DNA of 64,000 nucleotides from JAVBQG01 sp031549185 (GCA_031549185.1 JAVBQG010000011.1:44696-108695), one strand, 5' to 3'. Positions 15,746 through 25,300 are shown, counted from the stretch's first letter. The notes: generated by a model from the sequence alone, not told the origin. Program-made: numbers and translations.

Positions 15746-18550
15746 ATGGCAAAGGAACAGCATCGCGCCCCCGAGAGCCTTTCGGTGTGGGAGAGCAACA
15801 TGAAGGAGCTGCGGAGGCTGCAGCCAAAGCTCGCCGTCATTCTGGAGGATTACGTCGCGCGCCACGGACACGAATTCGCGCACACCGAAAACGCGACACC
15901 CGCCGGCCGGTGGATCGAGGGCCTTTCGCCGAAACCGTTCTTTCAACCGGACGGAGAACCAAAATTCGAATGGAACCATAAAACGAAAGAGAGCTCGATC
16001 TTTTTCCTTTACGGGCTCGGAACGCCCCCCTATCTTTTCAAGGCAATCAGAGCACTGCCGAAAGATGTTTTGTCGCTTGTCGTTATCGAGCCGAACCTTG
16101 CCCTGTTGGCCTATACGCTTCACCTGACGCATGTGTATCAAGCCATGTCGCCGGGGGGGAGGCTAACTTTTCTTGTGCTTCCCGAAGTGACTTCGTCATT
16201 GATGGAAAAGCCGGAGGAAGGGGCGGTCTTGATGCAACGAATGACAGGAGAGCTTCGGGAAGAAGCGCTAGCTGTCGGTATAACGGCTTTTGGCGTCTAT
16301 ACAATTACTCTATCCGTGACCTCAACGCATGCTGGCGAGGAAGAATCGTTTCGAGAGGGTTTTTCTGAAATTGCCTCAGCTCTTCGCGAATGGGCCGTTA
16401 TACGCCTCAGCTCACTTGGCAACAGCGCAGAGGATACGATGCTCGGGCTTCGCCAGATGGCGTTGATGTCGCCGTGGATTGCTTACGGGCAGCAGATCGA
16501 CGCGATCGGCGAGCGATTTAAAGGCAGGCCGTTCGTCCTTGTATCGGCAGGACCTTCGCTTGAAAAAAATTTTGAATTATTGCGCGACATAGGAGACAAA
16601 TGCGTAATCGTGGCAACGGATGCAGTGCTGGGGAAGATGTTGAAGAACGGTATCTTGCCTCATGTTGTGTGTGTACTGGAACGAGGCGCGATTACGTACG
16701 ACATCCTCTTTGCGGATAATATCGATCGTTACGCAGAAGAATGTTCGAAGATTTTGTTGGTGGCACAGGCCGTCTGCGTACCAAAGATCTTCGGGCGCTG
16801 GCCTGGTCCCAAGACAATTATCGGAAAGCAGGAGTTGCCACTGGACCAATGGTTTATGAGCGGCATCTTGCGTGCCAATGTAGCGCTTTCCGGCTCTTCC
16901 GTCGCGCATATGAACTATTCGATTGCGGTGAAGATGGGAGCATCCTCGATTGCGTTGATCGGTCAGGACTTGGCGATGGGGGAAGATGGAAAAACGCACG
17001 CGGGCAACATTTTCACCGAAGAGCGGGAAAAATTTCTCAAGAACCATGCGGAACAGACAGGTGGCTACAGAGTCCCCGGCGCGCTTGGCGGCATGGTGGA
17101 AACCACGGAGGTCTGGCTGATGTTCCTCCGTACATTGGAGTCGTATGTTCGAGGCTATAACGTGCCGACCTGGGATTGCACGGAGGGAGGCGCCTTGATC
17201 GTCGGGACGCGGGTCGAAACTTTTGCAGACTACATAGCCAAGCAAGTGTCGCCACTCGATCCCATGGAGCAAATGCCCGCTGACGTAATCGCGGCGTCTG
17301 GTTTGATCAGGGATAAAAAGGCGAAACACGACTCTATCAAGGAAAATTTCGATAGTGCGGTTACGGGTTTGGATGAAGCGGAGAAAATCATAGCAGAGAT
17401 TGTCGGAATTATGGAGCAAGTGGCTGCCGCCGGTCTTGAGCCGGCAAGAAGGATACAGCACGCAGCCCGCGTAGGACACCTGCTTGACGAATTGCATGGG
17501 AAAAACCCAATGTTTGCCTTCGTGACACAGAGTTATGTCTATCTCGCCTCGGTTGAACTGGCGAAGACGAGAACCCTCGGTTCGGTCGAAATGGTGGAGC
17601 GGTGGACGGCTTTCCACTGTGAAATCTTGGATGCGCACAAGTCTGTTTTGGGATTCATTCGCGGATGGCTTGGCTACGCGAGAAAAATTCTCGAATACTA
17701 TGTGGAGAATGATCTGACGATGTTTCCTCCCGATGGAGAAGAGTGCCAGCGTCGCTTTCACCAACTTTGCGAAATTCCAGACGGAGACGAATCTCCCAAG
17801 GTGCGTTTCGAACTCGACGCACTGCTTGCCGCTTGCGACCCGGTTCGGTTGAATTGGTCGGCGCATATCCTTTGGACGCTCGCCATGTTTTTGTTGGAGG
17901 AAGGTCGCGCGGAAGAGGCAAATCCTATGATGGCCAAAGCAGCGGCTGACTTCGACGGCAAGGAGATGCCGGTTGTGGACACGATCGCTTTTCTCAAGGA
18001 TTATGCGAAGGTTCTGTCGACTGGAGATCTTTGTTATACACCGCCGTATCATCTTGCCGAGACTATATTGTCGAACGCGATTGAATTGAATGGTGGCATC
18101 GACGATGAAATTCGCGCACGTATGGAAAGCATTCTCGACGGAGAGCTTGCAGCCTACGATACAAGAGCGGAATTGCATGGTGCGACGGGAGTCAGGGTGT
18201 CGAATTGGTTCAAAGCGCGCGCGGCAGGTGAGCGAGCGTTGCTGCAGGGGAATTTGGCGCACGCTTTGCGTTTGGTTTGGAAGGCCATCCGTGATCACGG
18301 CTTTGCGTTGCCCGGATGGGCTGCCAGCCATCTCGACTGGCTTGCGCACACGATGGAGAAGTGTTTCGATGCGACGGACATCGAGCTTTCGTCTACCATC
18401 GACGATATCTTGACAGAACTTGCGGGACGGAGCGATATTCTTTCAAAGATACCACTAAAATACACAGTCGGTTTCATCGGCGCTTTGAAGAAAAAAGGTT
18501 TGAATGTCGATCTGCAAACTGTAATAGAAGAGAATTCTTGCGAAGAATGA
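15746..18550 (+). CDS. Maf/DUF115-family flagellin glycosyltransferase
   Basis: A 934-residue motility accessory factor with a central DUF115 (MptE-like) domain: PFVLVSAGPSLEKN near residue 260, VIVATDAVLGKML and SSIALIGQDLAMGEDGKTHA follow. Maf proteins in Campylobacter, Aeromonas, Magnetospirillum and Geobacillus transfer CMP-activated nonulosonic acids (pseudaminic or legionaminic acid) to flagellin in the cytoplasm. This one lies just before two flagellin genes, with a nonulosonate pathway beyond them, which supports the same role. It has helical extensions on both sides and is longer than many Maf proteins. AGGAGG lies ten bases before ATG 15746. GC content is lower than in the flagellar genes before it. 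Confidence 0.88.
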   Translation: MAKEQHRAPESLSVWESNMKELRRLQPKLAVILEDYVARHGHEFAHTENATPAGRWIEGLSPKPFFQPDGEPKFEWNHKTKESSIFFLYGLGTPPYLFKAIRALPKDVLSLVVIEPNLALLAYTLHLTHVYQAMSPGGRLTFLVLPEVTSSLMEKPEEGAVLMQRMTGELREEALAVGITAFGVYTITLSVTSTHAGEEESFREGFSEIASALREWAVIRLSSLGNSAEDTMLGLRQMALMSPWIAYGQQIDAIGERFKGRPFVLVSAGPSLEKNFELLRDIGDKCVIVATDAVLGKMLKNGILPHVVCVLERGAITYDILFADNIDRYAEECSKILLVAQAVCVPKIFGRWPGPKTIIGKQELPLDQWFMSGILRANVALSGSSVAHMNYSIAVKMGASSIALIGQDLAMGEDGKTHAGNIFTEEREKFLKNHAEQTGGYRVPGALGGMVETTEVWLMFLRTLESYVRGYNVPTWDCTEGGALIVGTRVETFADYIAKQVSPLDPMEQMPADVIAASGLIRDKKAKHDSIKENFDSAVTGLDEAEKIIAEIVGIMEQVAAAGLEPARRIQHAARVGHLLDELHGKNPMFAFVTQSYVYLASVELAKTRTLGSVEMVERWTAFHCEILDAHKSVLGFIRGWLGYARKILEYYVENDLTMFPPDGEECQRRFHQLCEIPDGDESPKVRFELDALLAACDPVRLNWSAHILWTLAMFLLEEGRAEEANPMMAKAAADFDGKEMPVVDTIAFLKDYAKVLSTGDLCYTPPYHLAETILSNAIELNGGIDDEIRARMESILDGELAAYDTRAELHGATGVRVSNWFKARAAGERALLQGNLAHALRLVWKAIRDHGFALPGWAASHLDWLAHTMEKCFDATDIELSSTIDDILTELAGRSDILSKIPLKYTVGFIGALKKKGLNVDLQTVIEENSCEE

Positions 18551-18915
18551 AGAGAAAAAGACCGAACAGATTGCGTTGAGCGTAGTATCATTGTCATCCG
18601 CAAATCGCTAAGGAAAGGCTGATTTATTGTTGGAAGCTTGAAGAGCAAAGATTACGAGCCCTTGCAGTTCTTGCACACTCAAACGAAGAAACTCAGTTTG
18701 AGTGTGGGGGTCAGCGTCTCTTTAGAGCATTTTAATTTTGATATTTTCATGCGAAAACCTGACTGTCTCCGGTGAATATGCGGGGCGCGACGAAGCTATA
18801 ACAAATCACGATGCGAATCTGCTCTAAGTCGCTGTGAAAGTGTTTCGCGGCAATTTTTATTCTCGGAAAGGTGCGAATTAGTTCCAAAGTCCCATGTAAT
18901 TTTACGCAAAGAGCC
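18551..18915. other. AT-rich intergenic region before flagellin 1
   Basis: No protein-like frame is present. It contains an inverted copy of the dispersed repeat at 18612-18654 and a perfect 11-base-pair hairpin at 18674-18706 (CACACTCAAAC and GTTTGAGTGTG) without a U-tract. No sigma-28 consensus was found here. Confidence 0.6.
18612..18654 (-). repeat. Dispersed intergenic repeat, copy C (inverted)
   Basis: On the minus strand it reads TAATCTTT at the 5' end and AATAAATCAGCCTTTCC at the 3' end, 43 bases in all. It is a full-length match to copies at 1959 and 37030, located just downstream of the glycosyltransferase gene. Confidence 0.6.
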
Positions 18916-18943
18916 TTGACAGAATTGTTTTTTGGAATAATAT
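18916..18943 (+). promoter_or_regulatory. Sigma-70-type promoter for flagellin 1
   Basis: TTGACA (18916-18921) and TAATAT (18938-18943) with a 16-base spacer. The expected start near 18950 gives a leader of about 127 bases that begins just before the first AAGGAGG motif. Confidence 0.65.
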
Positions 18944-18955
18944 TGTGTCAACTCG

Positions 18956-19071
18956 AAGGAGGTGTTTGCCTGCGACAATTGCTATACATGCTTGCGCTAG
19001 ATAAACATCGGGAGTTCCGGGGGCAGGGACGCTTTCGGACGACAAAAAGAACCACACAACAAGGAGGTTGT
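18956..19071 (+). promoter_or_regulatory. Probable CsrA-binding leader of flagellin 1
   Basis: Two AAGGAGG motifs lie 105 bases apart, at 18956-18962 and 19061-19067. The second is the ribosome binding site and sits in a hairpin, ACAAC (19056-19060), loop AAGGAG, GTTGT (19067-19071), presenting GGA in the loop as CsrA prefers. The first has no start codon at a usable distance, so it is a decoy-like second site. A further AGGGA lies near 19025. The layout mirrors the two-site B. subtilis hag leader. Confidence 0.65.
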
Positions 19072-19076
19072 GAACA

Positions 19077-21767
19077 ATGCGCGTAATGCACAATATCCCC
19101 GCACTTCAGGCTTATAATGCTCTCAGTTCCACCAACAGCGCACTTTCCAAATCCATCGAACGCCTTTCGACAGGTCTTCGTATCAATAGCGCGGCCGATG
19201 ACGCAGCCGGATTGGCCATTTCCGAGAAGATGCGCGCGCAGATCCGCGGTCTCGACCAGGCGACGTCCAACGCACAGGACGGCATCTCCATGATCCAGAC
19301 GGCGGAAGGCGCTCTCTCCGAGACGCACTCCATCCTGCAGCGCATGCGCGAGCTCTCCGTGCAGGCGGCGAACGACACACTGACGCAGGAAGACCGCAGC
19401 TACATCCAGCTCGAAGTCGACCAGCTGAAGGAAGAGGTCAGCCGTATCGCGAATACAACGCAGTTCAACAAAAAGAAGCTGCTCGATGGCTCTGCTGCCG
19501 TGTTGTGGTCCTCGGACAATCTGCAGACGAAGGCGCTCGTTCGTGGTGGACTGCGCCAGATCGACCAATTTGGCCAGAAAAATGCACTTGAGGGCAACTA
19601 TAAGATCTCGATTACGGCGGATCCCGGACAGGCCGAAATCCAGAAGTCGGACATCTTCAAGATCAAGCACAAGAACGTCATCATGAATGTCCAGAAGGAT
19701 GTCAACAACGGTTTCCAGGATATATCCGTCGATAATCTGCCGGCTGGCGAGTATATGGTCAGACAGGATTTGATCGATCCGGCTGATTATACAGATGTTG
19801 TTTATTCGGCGATTTCGAAAGGCGTGGTGTTCTCCGCATGGAGCGCCGATGGCACTGTAAACGCTGTTGCTGCTACGACAGCGTGGAATGTCTCCTATTC
19901 GGTCGGGGCGGACGGAGTATATTTCAACAGCGTGTTTTATACGGCAGGTTCGACAATCCAGTTGGGCACGATCGCTTATGGAGCGAGTGGTAGCGGCTAT
20001 TCCGCTGGTGGTGTAGCGGCAAATGCGGCCTCGGCTTTCAGGGCTTCCGATACCCGTTATGCGCAATTGAATTCCGCCGTTCATAATGAGATAACGGCAA
20101 AGACGTATTCGGCGAACTATCGCTTCGAATCGTTCTACGGGCTCAACTCTGGCAATGCAGGCATGGCGATTGACTTCGAATCGATCGACAATAAGCTCAA
20201 CGCCAGCATTCTTCTGGAAGTCGTCAATGTCAACACCGCCAGCAACGCGGTTACTTTCCGCGCGCAGGTCAATGCCATGGATATCAACGGCAAGTTGTTT
20301 AACTACGTCGACGAGAACTTCATGGTTACTACGGCCGGTGTGGCGCAAGGACAATCGAAGATCGGCATGTACTTTATCAATAAGAGCGCGATCACGATTT
20401 CCGCAAATAGCATTGTCAACTATGACAAAGGCGACAAGATCGTACTCAATTTCCTCTCCAATAACACTGCGGCAGTCGATGTGATCAACATTTCTGCCAC
20501 GGTCAATACAGATTGGCCGGAAGCGTGGAAGAATGCGGATGGCACGGCACCGACCGTTGATGTTGGGTATAACGTTAGCCTGAAGAACATGGCGAACAAC
20601 AGCATTCACTTCAAGAATTTCTACCTCAATACGGCGAACGGAACCATCTACGAAGGCGATGTCAAAATCGGCTTTAACGACAAGGTGAAATCGCTGACAG
20701 CTTCCCTCTCGGCGACGGGCGGAGCGGCCAGGGCGAGCTTTGAGGCTGCTTATGTAGGGCAGGTGGCGAAAGGTGACGTGAAGCTGCGCGACCTCGATAA
20801 GTTCTGGGATGCCAACGGACGCTTCATGCTCGAAGATCCCCAGGAAATCACAGTCGTGCAGGGCGACGGTACCAAGGCGAAGTTTACCCTCTATTCGACG
20901 GACACGCTCGACGACGTTCGCCAGAAGATGAACGACGCGATCGCCAATGGCCTGGGTCAGGCGAAGTACGCCATCGACGCTGCCAATAACTTTGTATCGT
21001 TTGTTGAAGAGGAATCCCCGAACACACCGGACGCGGTTCCGGGAACCTTCGTCATTCGCAGTCTGATCCCCGGCAACAACGGAACGCTCAACTTCTCCGG
21101 CGATGAGGACATCATCAAGGCGTTCTCACTCAACGTGATCCAGGATGCGAAGGAGAATACGTTCCGCGTCTCGGTTACGGATGCTCACAGCGGAATGATG
21201 ATCGCAACAAACCAGAAGATTACAGGAAACGTGTTGTACGGTGTAGTCAACCCGAACATCGACGTCGAGTTCGACTCTATGGCGAACATTGACGTGGTGT
21301 GGAACGACACTACCAAGGCGTTCGATCTGAAGGCCGAAACCGGCACTTACGAGACGGTTCTCCACCTTGCGGACAACACGACGGTCTTCCAGATCGGCGC
21401 GAACGAAGGTGAGGACATGGGTATCAACATCGGCGACATGAGCGCCCATGCGCTCGGCATCGACAGGGTGCTCGTCACAGACCGCGAATCGGCCGCGCGC
21501 AGCATCACGATCCTCGACAGCGCGATCAACAAGGTCTCCAAGCAGCGCGCGGTGCTCGGCGCCTACCAGAACAGGTTGGAGCACACGATCAACAACCTGA
21601 CGACGGCGTCCACCAACACCACCGCTGCTGAGAGCCGCATCCGCGACGCGGACATGGCGAAGGAAATGATGAACTTCACGAAGCTCAACATCCTGAGCCA
21701 GGCCGGCAACTCGATGCTCGCGCAGGCCAACCAGCTGCCGCAGAACGTCCTCTCGCTGCTCCGCTAA
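19077..21767 (+). CDS. Flagellin 1 (giant, 896 residues)
   Basis: A filament subunit with complete D0/D1 ends: N-terminal IPALQAYNALSSTNSALSKS, RLSTGLRINSAADDAAGLAI and AQDGISMIQTAEGAL; C-terminal LGAYQNRLEHTINNLTTAS and ending QANQLPQNVLSLLR. The middle, about residues 170-760, is a very large surface-exposed region; ordinary flagellins are 300-500 residues long. It starts at ATG 19077 with AAGGAGG ten bases before. It is transcribed alone up to the terminator at 21822, apart from possible readthrough into flaG. Glycosylation by the upstream Maf protein is inferred from context. Confidence 0.96.
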   Translation: MRVMHNIPALQAYNALSSTNSALSKSIERLSTGLRINSAADDAAGLAISEKMRAQIRGLDQATSNAQDGISMIQTAEGALSETHSILQRMRELSVQAANDTLTQEDRSYIQLEVDQLKEEVSRIANTTQFNKKKLLDGSAAVLWSSDNLQTKALVRGGLRQIDQFGQKNALEGNYKISITADPGQAEIQKSDIFKIKHKNVIMNVQKDVNNGFQDISVDNLPAGEYMVRQDLIDPADYTDVVYSAISKGVVFSAWSADGTVNAVAATTAWNVSYSVGADGVYFNSVFYTAGSTIQLGTIAYGASGSGYSAGGVAANAASAFRASDTRYAQLNSAVHNEITAKTYSANYRFESFYGLNSGNAGMAIDFESIDNKLNASILLEVVNVNTASNAVTFRAQVNAMDINGKLFNYVDENFMVTTAGVAQGQSKIGMYFINKSAITISANSIVNYDKGDKIVLNFLSNNTAAVDVINISATVNTDWPEAWKNADGTAPTVDVGYNVSLKNMANNSIHFKNFYLNTANGTIYEGDVKIGFNDKVKSLTASLSATGGAARASFEAAYVGQVAKGDVKLRDLDKFWDANGRFMLEDPQEITVVQGDGTKAKFTLYSTDTLDDVRQKMNDAIANGLGQAKYAIDAANNFVSFVEEESPNTPDAVPGTFVIRSLIPGNNGTLNFSGDEDIIKAFSLNVIQDAKENTFRVSVTDAHSGMMIATNQKITGNVLYGVVNPNIDVEFDSMANIDVVWNDTTKAFDLKAETGTYETVLHLADNTTVFQIGANEGEDMGINIGDMSAHALGIDRVLVTDRESAARSITILDSAINKVSKQRAVLGAYQNRLEHTINNLTTASTNTTAAESRIRDADMAKEMMNFTKLNILSQAGNSMLAQANQLPQNVLSLLR

Positions 21768-21821
21768 GGCGGAACCCGGAGAACTTCTGAGCAACGCGTA
21801 ACTGATCCACGATGAATCCAT

Positions 21822-21861
21822 TTCCCGGAGGGGATGAAAACCCTCCCCTCCGGGAAGTTTT
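21822..21861 (+). terminator. Intrinsic terminator after flagellin 1
   Basis: TTCCCGGAGGGG (21822-21833) pairs perfectly with CCCCTCCGGGAA (21845-21856), followed by GTTTT. A strong 12-base-pair stem. Confidence 0.85.
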
Positions 21862-21900
21862 GATCGGATCAGCGAGACGGTTTTAAAGGTGGGTGATCCA

Positions 21901-22260
21901 ATGAAGGTAGCAGAGCTTGGGCAGAATACCCCGATCATACCGGCGGCGCAAGTCGCCGTCGCCGAGCCGGTGCGGGCGATTTCCGCCGAGAACAGAGGCG
22001 CTACGTCTTCTCCTACCACGATGGACACTGCTCCTTTTGATAAGGACCGCCTTAAGGAAGCGATGAAGGCAGCGGAACGGCTATCGGAGATGTCGAATCG
22101 CCGACTGAAGTTCGAATATCAGGAGGAGGCAGACGTTTTTCAGGTATCTGTCGTCGACGACGCCAACGAAGTGATACGCAAGATTCCCACGGACAGCGTG
22201 CTTCGTATGATCGCCAACATCGAACGGTTGGTGGGCCTGAGCATCGACGCGACAGCGTAG
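21901..22260 (+). CDS. flaG: FlaG-family flagellar protein
   Basis: A 119-residue FlaG protein. The N-terminal half is low in conserved order; the C-terminal half (RRLKFEYQEEADVFQVSVVD, then EVIRKIPTDSVLRMIANIER) is the conserved FlaG core. FlaG influences filament length in Campylobacter, Aeromonas and others and usually sits beside flagellin or fliD. ATG 21901 follows AGGTGG by nine bases; an in-frame GTG at 21889 is less likely. Gene position between the two flagellins supports the call. No fliD is seen in this window. Confidence 0.88.
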   Translation: MKVAELGQNTPIIPAAQVAVAEPVRAISAENRGATSSPTTMDTAPFDKDRLKEAMKAAERLSEMSNRRLKFEYQEEADVFQVSVVDDANEVIRKIPTDSVLRMIANIERLVGLSIDATA

Positions 22261-22270
22261 TGAGCAATAA

Positions 22271-22309
22271 ACAGGGAGCTTCTCACAAGAGAGGCCCCCT
22301 GTATTTTTT
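22271..22309 (+). terminator. Intrinsic terminator after flaG
   Basis: ACAGGG pairs with CCCTGT, and inside it GCTTCTC pairs with GAGAGGC around an ACAA loop; TATTTTTT follows. It begins ten bases after the flaG stop. Confidence 0.85.
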
Positions 22310-22327
22310 CCCCTTCCGTGAACCTAT

Positions 22328-22355
22328 TAAAGTTACCACCTCCAGCTGACGATAA
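22328..22355 (+). promoter_or_regulatory. Sigma-28-type promoter for flagellin 2
   Basis: TAAAGTTA begins at 22328 and GACGATAA lies at 22348-22355, 16 bases after TAAA. This is one base off the -10 consensus and one base off the best spacing. GACGATAA also matches the core of the dispersed repeat, so overlap of the two signals must be considered. Confidence 0.6.
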
Positions 22356-22402
22356 TCAATCTGATGGAACATGAACTGGCAGTGCCAGCCTGAAGAGGGC
22401 GT

Positions 22403-22494
22403 AAGGAGGCGCATCTTCGGTTTTTCCGCATTGCGCGGTTCTACCAGAAAATCCCCTGGACTCGAGCAGGGAGATTGAGGATCGCACAAGGAGG
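22403..22494 (+). promoter_or_regulatory. Probable CsrA-binding leader of flagellin 2
   Basis: AAGGAGG occurs at 22403-22409 and again at 22488-22494, the second being the ribosome binding site of flagellin 2. The first has no usable start codon nearby. An extra AGGGA lies near 22468. The double-site layout is the same as in the flagellin 1 leader although the surrounding sequence differs. Confidence 0.6.
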
Positions 22495-22504
22495 TCATAC
22501 CACT

Positions 22505-25192
22505 ATGCGTATTATGAGCAACATCCCGGCACTTCAAAGCTACAACGCGTTGACGGCGACGAATAGTGCGTTGGCAAAATCGATCGAGAGGCTTTCGACG
22601 GGACTTCGCATCAATAGCGCGGCTGACGACGCGGCCGGACTCGCCATCTCCGAGAAGATGCGCGCACAGATTCGCGGCCTGAATCAGGCGACCGCCAACG
22701 CACAGGATGGCATTTCGATGATCCAGACGGCGGAAGGCGCGCTTGGTGAGACGCACTCCATTCTGCAGCGAATGAGAGAGCTGGCTGTACAGGCGGCCAA
22801 TGACACACTAACGCAGGAAGACCGCAGTTATATCCAACTCGAACTTGACCAGTTGAAGGAAGAGGTCACCCGTATTTCCACGACGACACAGTTTAACAAA
22901 AAGAAGCTGCTTGATGGCAGCGCCGCCGTGTTATGGTCGTCGGACAACCTTGCGACGAAGGCAATTGTTAAAGGTGGCCTTCGCCAAGTCGACCAGTTCG
23001 GTCAAAAATCTGCGCTGGAAGGTAATTTCAGAATTACAGTCCAAGCCAGCCCAGGACAGGGCCAAGTGCAGAAGAGCGACATCTTCAAGATCAAGCACAA
23101 GAATGTCATTATGGATGTACAGATCGACGTCAATAATGGCTTCCAAAGTGTGACGGTCGATAATTTGCCGGCCGGGCAGTATTCCATACGGCAGAATCTG
23201 TTCAGCGGTGCCTATACCCCGGTAATCTATACGGCTCACTCGAAAGGAGCCGCCTATTCCGCGTGGAGTGCCGGCGGAACGGTTGTCGCGGTTCAAGGTA
23301 TGACGGCCTGGAATATACAGATGAACGTAGCTGCTACCGGAGCGTTTTATAACGGTGTTTATTACACGGGAGGATCGATTATCGATATCGGGCATATTGC
23401 CTTCGGTGTTTCCGGGAGCGGTTACTCTGCCGGAGGGGCGGCGACGTCTGCTGCAAACGCCTTTAAATTGGCGGACAACAGCTTCTCCAAATTCCTCAAG
23501 GCGGTCAACACGCTGGTTACCGCGAAGAGCAACTCGTCCAACTTTCGCTTCGAGTCATTCTACGGGGTCAATTCCAGCAATGCCGGCATGAACATCGACT
23601 TTGCGTCAATCGACAATAAGCTGAATGCCAGTATATTGCTTGAAGTGGTCAACGTGAGTACGGCCAGTAACGCGGTAACATTCCGCGCGCAGGTCAATAC
23701 CATGGACGTGAACGGCAATCTGTACAGCTATGTGGACGAGAATTTTATGATTACCACAGCAGGTGTGGCCGTTGGACAGTCCAACATCGGTATGTATTTT
23801 ATCAACAAGAGTGCCATCACGATTTCCGCGGGTGCGATCAGCAATTACGACAAGGGAGATAAAATCGTACTCAACTTCCTGGCCAATGTAACGGCGGCGG
23901 TCGATGTGATCAATGTTTCTGCGACAGTCAACCTCGATTGGACGAATGCCTGGAAAAAGGCGGATGGCAGCGCCCCCACGGTTGACGTTGCATACAATGT
24001 CAACTTGAAGAACATGGCCAACAACACGGTGCACTTCAAGAATTTCTATCTTAACACCGCCAACGGTACGATCTACGAGGGCGACGTGAAGATCACCTTC
24101 AATGATAAGGTCAGATCGTTGACAGCAACCCTTTCTACCGGCGGGGAAGCGCGGGTGAGTTTCGAGGCTGCTTACATCGGGCAGGTGGCGAAGGGTGACG
24201 CAAAACTGCGCGATCTCGATAAGTTCTGGGATGCCAACGGCAGGTTTATGCTCGACGATCCTCAGACGCTGACACTGTCCCAGGGGGATGGAACCAATAC
24301 GACGATCACGCTTTATTCGACCGATACGCTCGACGAAGTTCGGAAGAAGCTGAACGACGCGGTCGCATACGGGCTCGGCCAGGCAAAGTATGTTATCGAA
24401 GCAGCAAATAATTTCGTCTCTTTTGTCGACGAGGTGACGCCGAATACAGATGAATCCGTGTCCGGTACGTTCGTCATCCGTAGCCTGATTCCCGGTGCCG
24501 CAGGCGTGCTGAATTTCTCCGGCGATGAGGACATCATCAAGGCCTTCTCCCTTAACGTCATTCAGAAACCAGCTGAAAACTCGTTCCAGGTCAGTGTCTT
24601 CGATGCGCATACAGGGGCAATGGTCGCGACCAATCAGAAGATCAGCGGCAACGTCCTGTATGGTGTGATCAATCCCAACGTGGATGTCGAGTTCGACTCC
24701 TTGGCGAACATCGAGGCGAATTGGAACGAGCACACGAAGTCCTTCGTTCTCACGAAGTCCAACAGCGAGTATCAGACGATCCTTCACCTTGCCGACAACA
24801 CGACGGTGTTCCAAGTCGGTGCTAACGAGGGCGAGGATATGGCGATCGATATTGGCGACATGAGCGCTCATGCTCTCGGTATCGAAAAGATCATCGTCAC
24901 GGATCGTGAGTCGGCGGCTCGCAGTATCACGATTCTCGATACGGCGATCGGTCGTGTTTCGATGCAACGCGCGAAACTCGGTGCCTATCAGAACAGGTTG
25001 GAGCACACGATCAGCAACCTTACCACCGCTTCGACGAACACGACGGCGGCGGAGAGCCGTATCCGCGACGCGGACATGGCGAAAGAGATGATGCAGTTCA
25101 CCAAGCTGAACATCCTCTCGCAGGCGGGCACCTCGATGCTCGCGCAGGCCAACCAGCTGCCGCAGAACGTTCTGTCGCTGCTCAGGGGCTAA
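22505..25192 (+). CDS. Flagellin 2 (giant, 895 residues)
   Basis: A close paralogue of flagellin 1. D0/D1 ends are nearly identical (MRIMSNIPALQSYNALTATN at the start, QANQLPQNVLSLLRG at the end), and the large middle region matches along its length, for example FRFESFYGVNSSNAGM; the segment around residues 215-330 is the most divergent. ATG 22505 is chosen because it aligns with flagellin 1 and has AAGGAGG at 22488; a TTG start at 22475 would place the ribosome binding site inside the gene. Its own promoter and terminator suggest expression independent of flagellin 1. Confidence 0.96.
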   Translation: MRIMSNIPALQSYNALTATNSALAKSIERLSTGLRINSAADDAAGLAISEKMRAQIRGLNQATANAQDGISMIQTAEGALGETHSILQRMRELAVQAANDTLTQEDRSYIQLELDQLKEEVTRISTTTQFNKKKLLDGSAAVLWSSDNLATKAIVKGGLRQVDQFGQKSALEGNFRITVQASPGQGQVQKSDIFKIKHKNVIMDVQIDVNNGFQSVTVDNLPAGQYSIRQNLFSGAYTPVIYTAHSKGAAYSAWSAGGTVVAVQGMTAWNIQMNVAATGAFYNGVYYTGGSIIDIGHIAFGVSGSGYSAGGAATSAANAFKLADNSFSKFLKAVNTLVTAKSNSSNFRFESFYGVNSSNAGMNIDFASIDNKLNASILLEVVNVSTASNAVTFRAQVNTMDVNGNLYSYVDENFMITTAGVAVGQSNIGMYFINKSAITISAGAISNYDKGDKIVLNFLANVTAAVDVINVSATVNLDWTNAWKKADGSAPTVDVAYNVNLKNMANNTVHFKNFYLNTANGTIYEGDVKITFNDKVRSLTATLSTGGEARVSFEAAYIGQVAKGDAKLRDLDKFWDANGRFMLDDPQTLTLSQGDGTNTTITLYSTDTLDEVRKKLNDAVAYGLGQAKYVIEAANNFVSFVDEVTPNTDESVSGTFVIRSLIPGAAGVLNFSGDEDIIKAFSLNVIQKPAENSFQVSVFDAHTGAMVATNQKISGNVLYGVINPNVDVEFDSLANIEANWNEHTKSFVLTKSNSEYQTILHLADNTTVFQVGANEGEDMAIDIGDMSAHALGIEKIIVTDRESAARSITILDTAIGRVSMQRAKLGAYQNRLEHTISNLTTASTNTTAAESRIRDADMAKEMMQFTKLNILSQAGTSMLAQANQLPQNVLSLLRG

Positions 25193-25216
25193 ATTTCACT
25201 CTGAGGTAGTTTCACA

Positions 25217-25256
25217 AGAGAAAAGAGAGGGGTTTGCTTTCCCCTCTCTTTTCTCT
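25217..25256 (+). terminator. Intrinsic terminator after flagellin 2
   Basis: AGAGAAAAGAGAGGGG (25217-25232) pairs perfectly with CCCCTCTCTTTTCTCT (25241-25256), a 16-base-pair stem with a U-rich 3' arm. It separates the flagellin from the sugar pathway. Confidence 0.85.
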
Positions 25257-25300
25257 ATACTGCACTTGTGTCAAAAACAAACCCCAGAGGGGTGAATGGC

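Noticed and set aside
18551..18915. Sigma-28 promoter for flagellin 1
   Set aside because: No TAAA-15-GCCGATAA-like pair was found; only copy C of the dispersed repeat resembles part of it, and in the wrong orientation.
22475..22504. TTG start for flagellin 2
   Set aside because: It would put the AAGGAGG site inside the coding region and add residues not present in flagellin 1.
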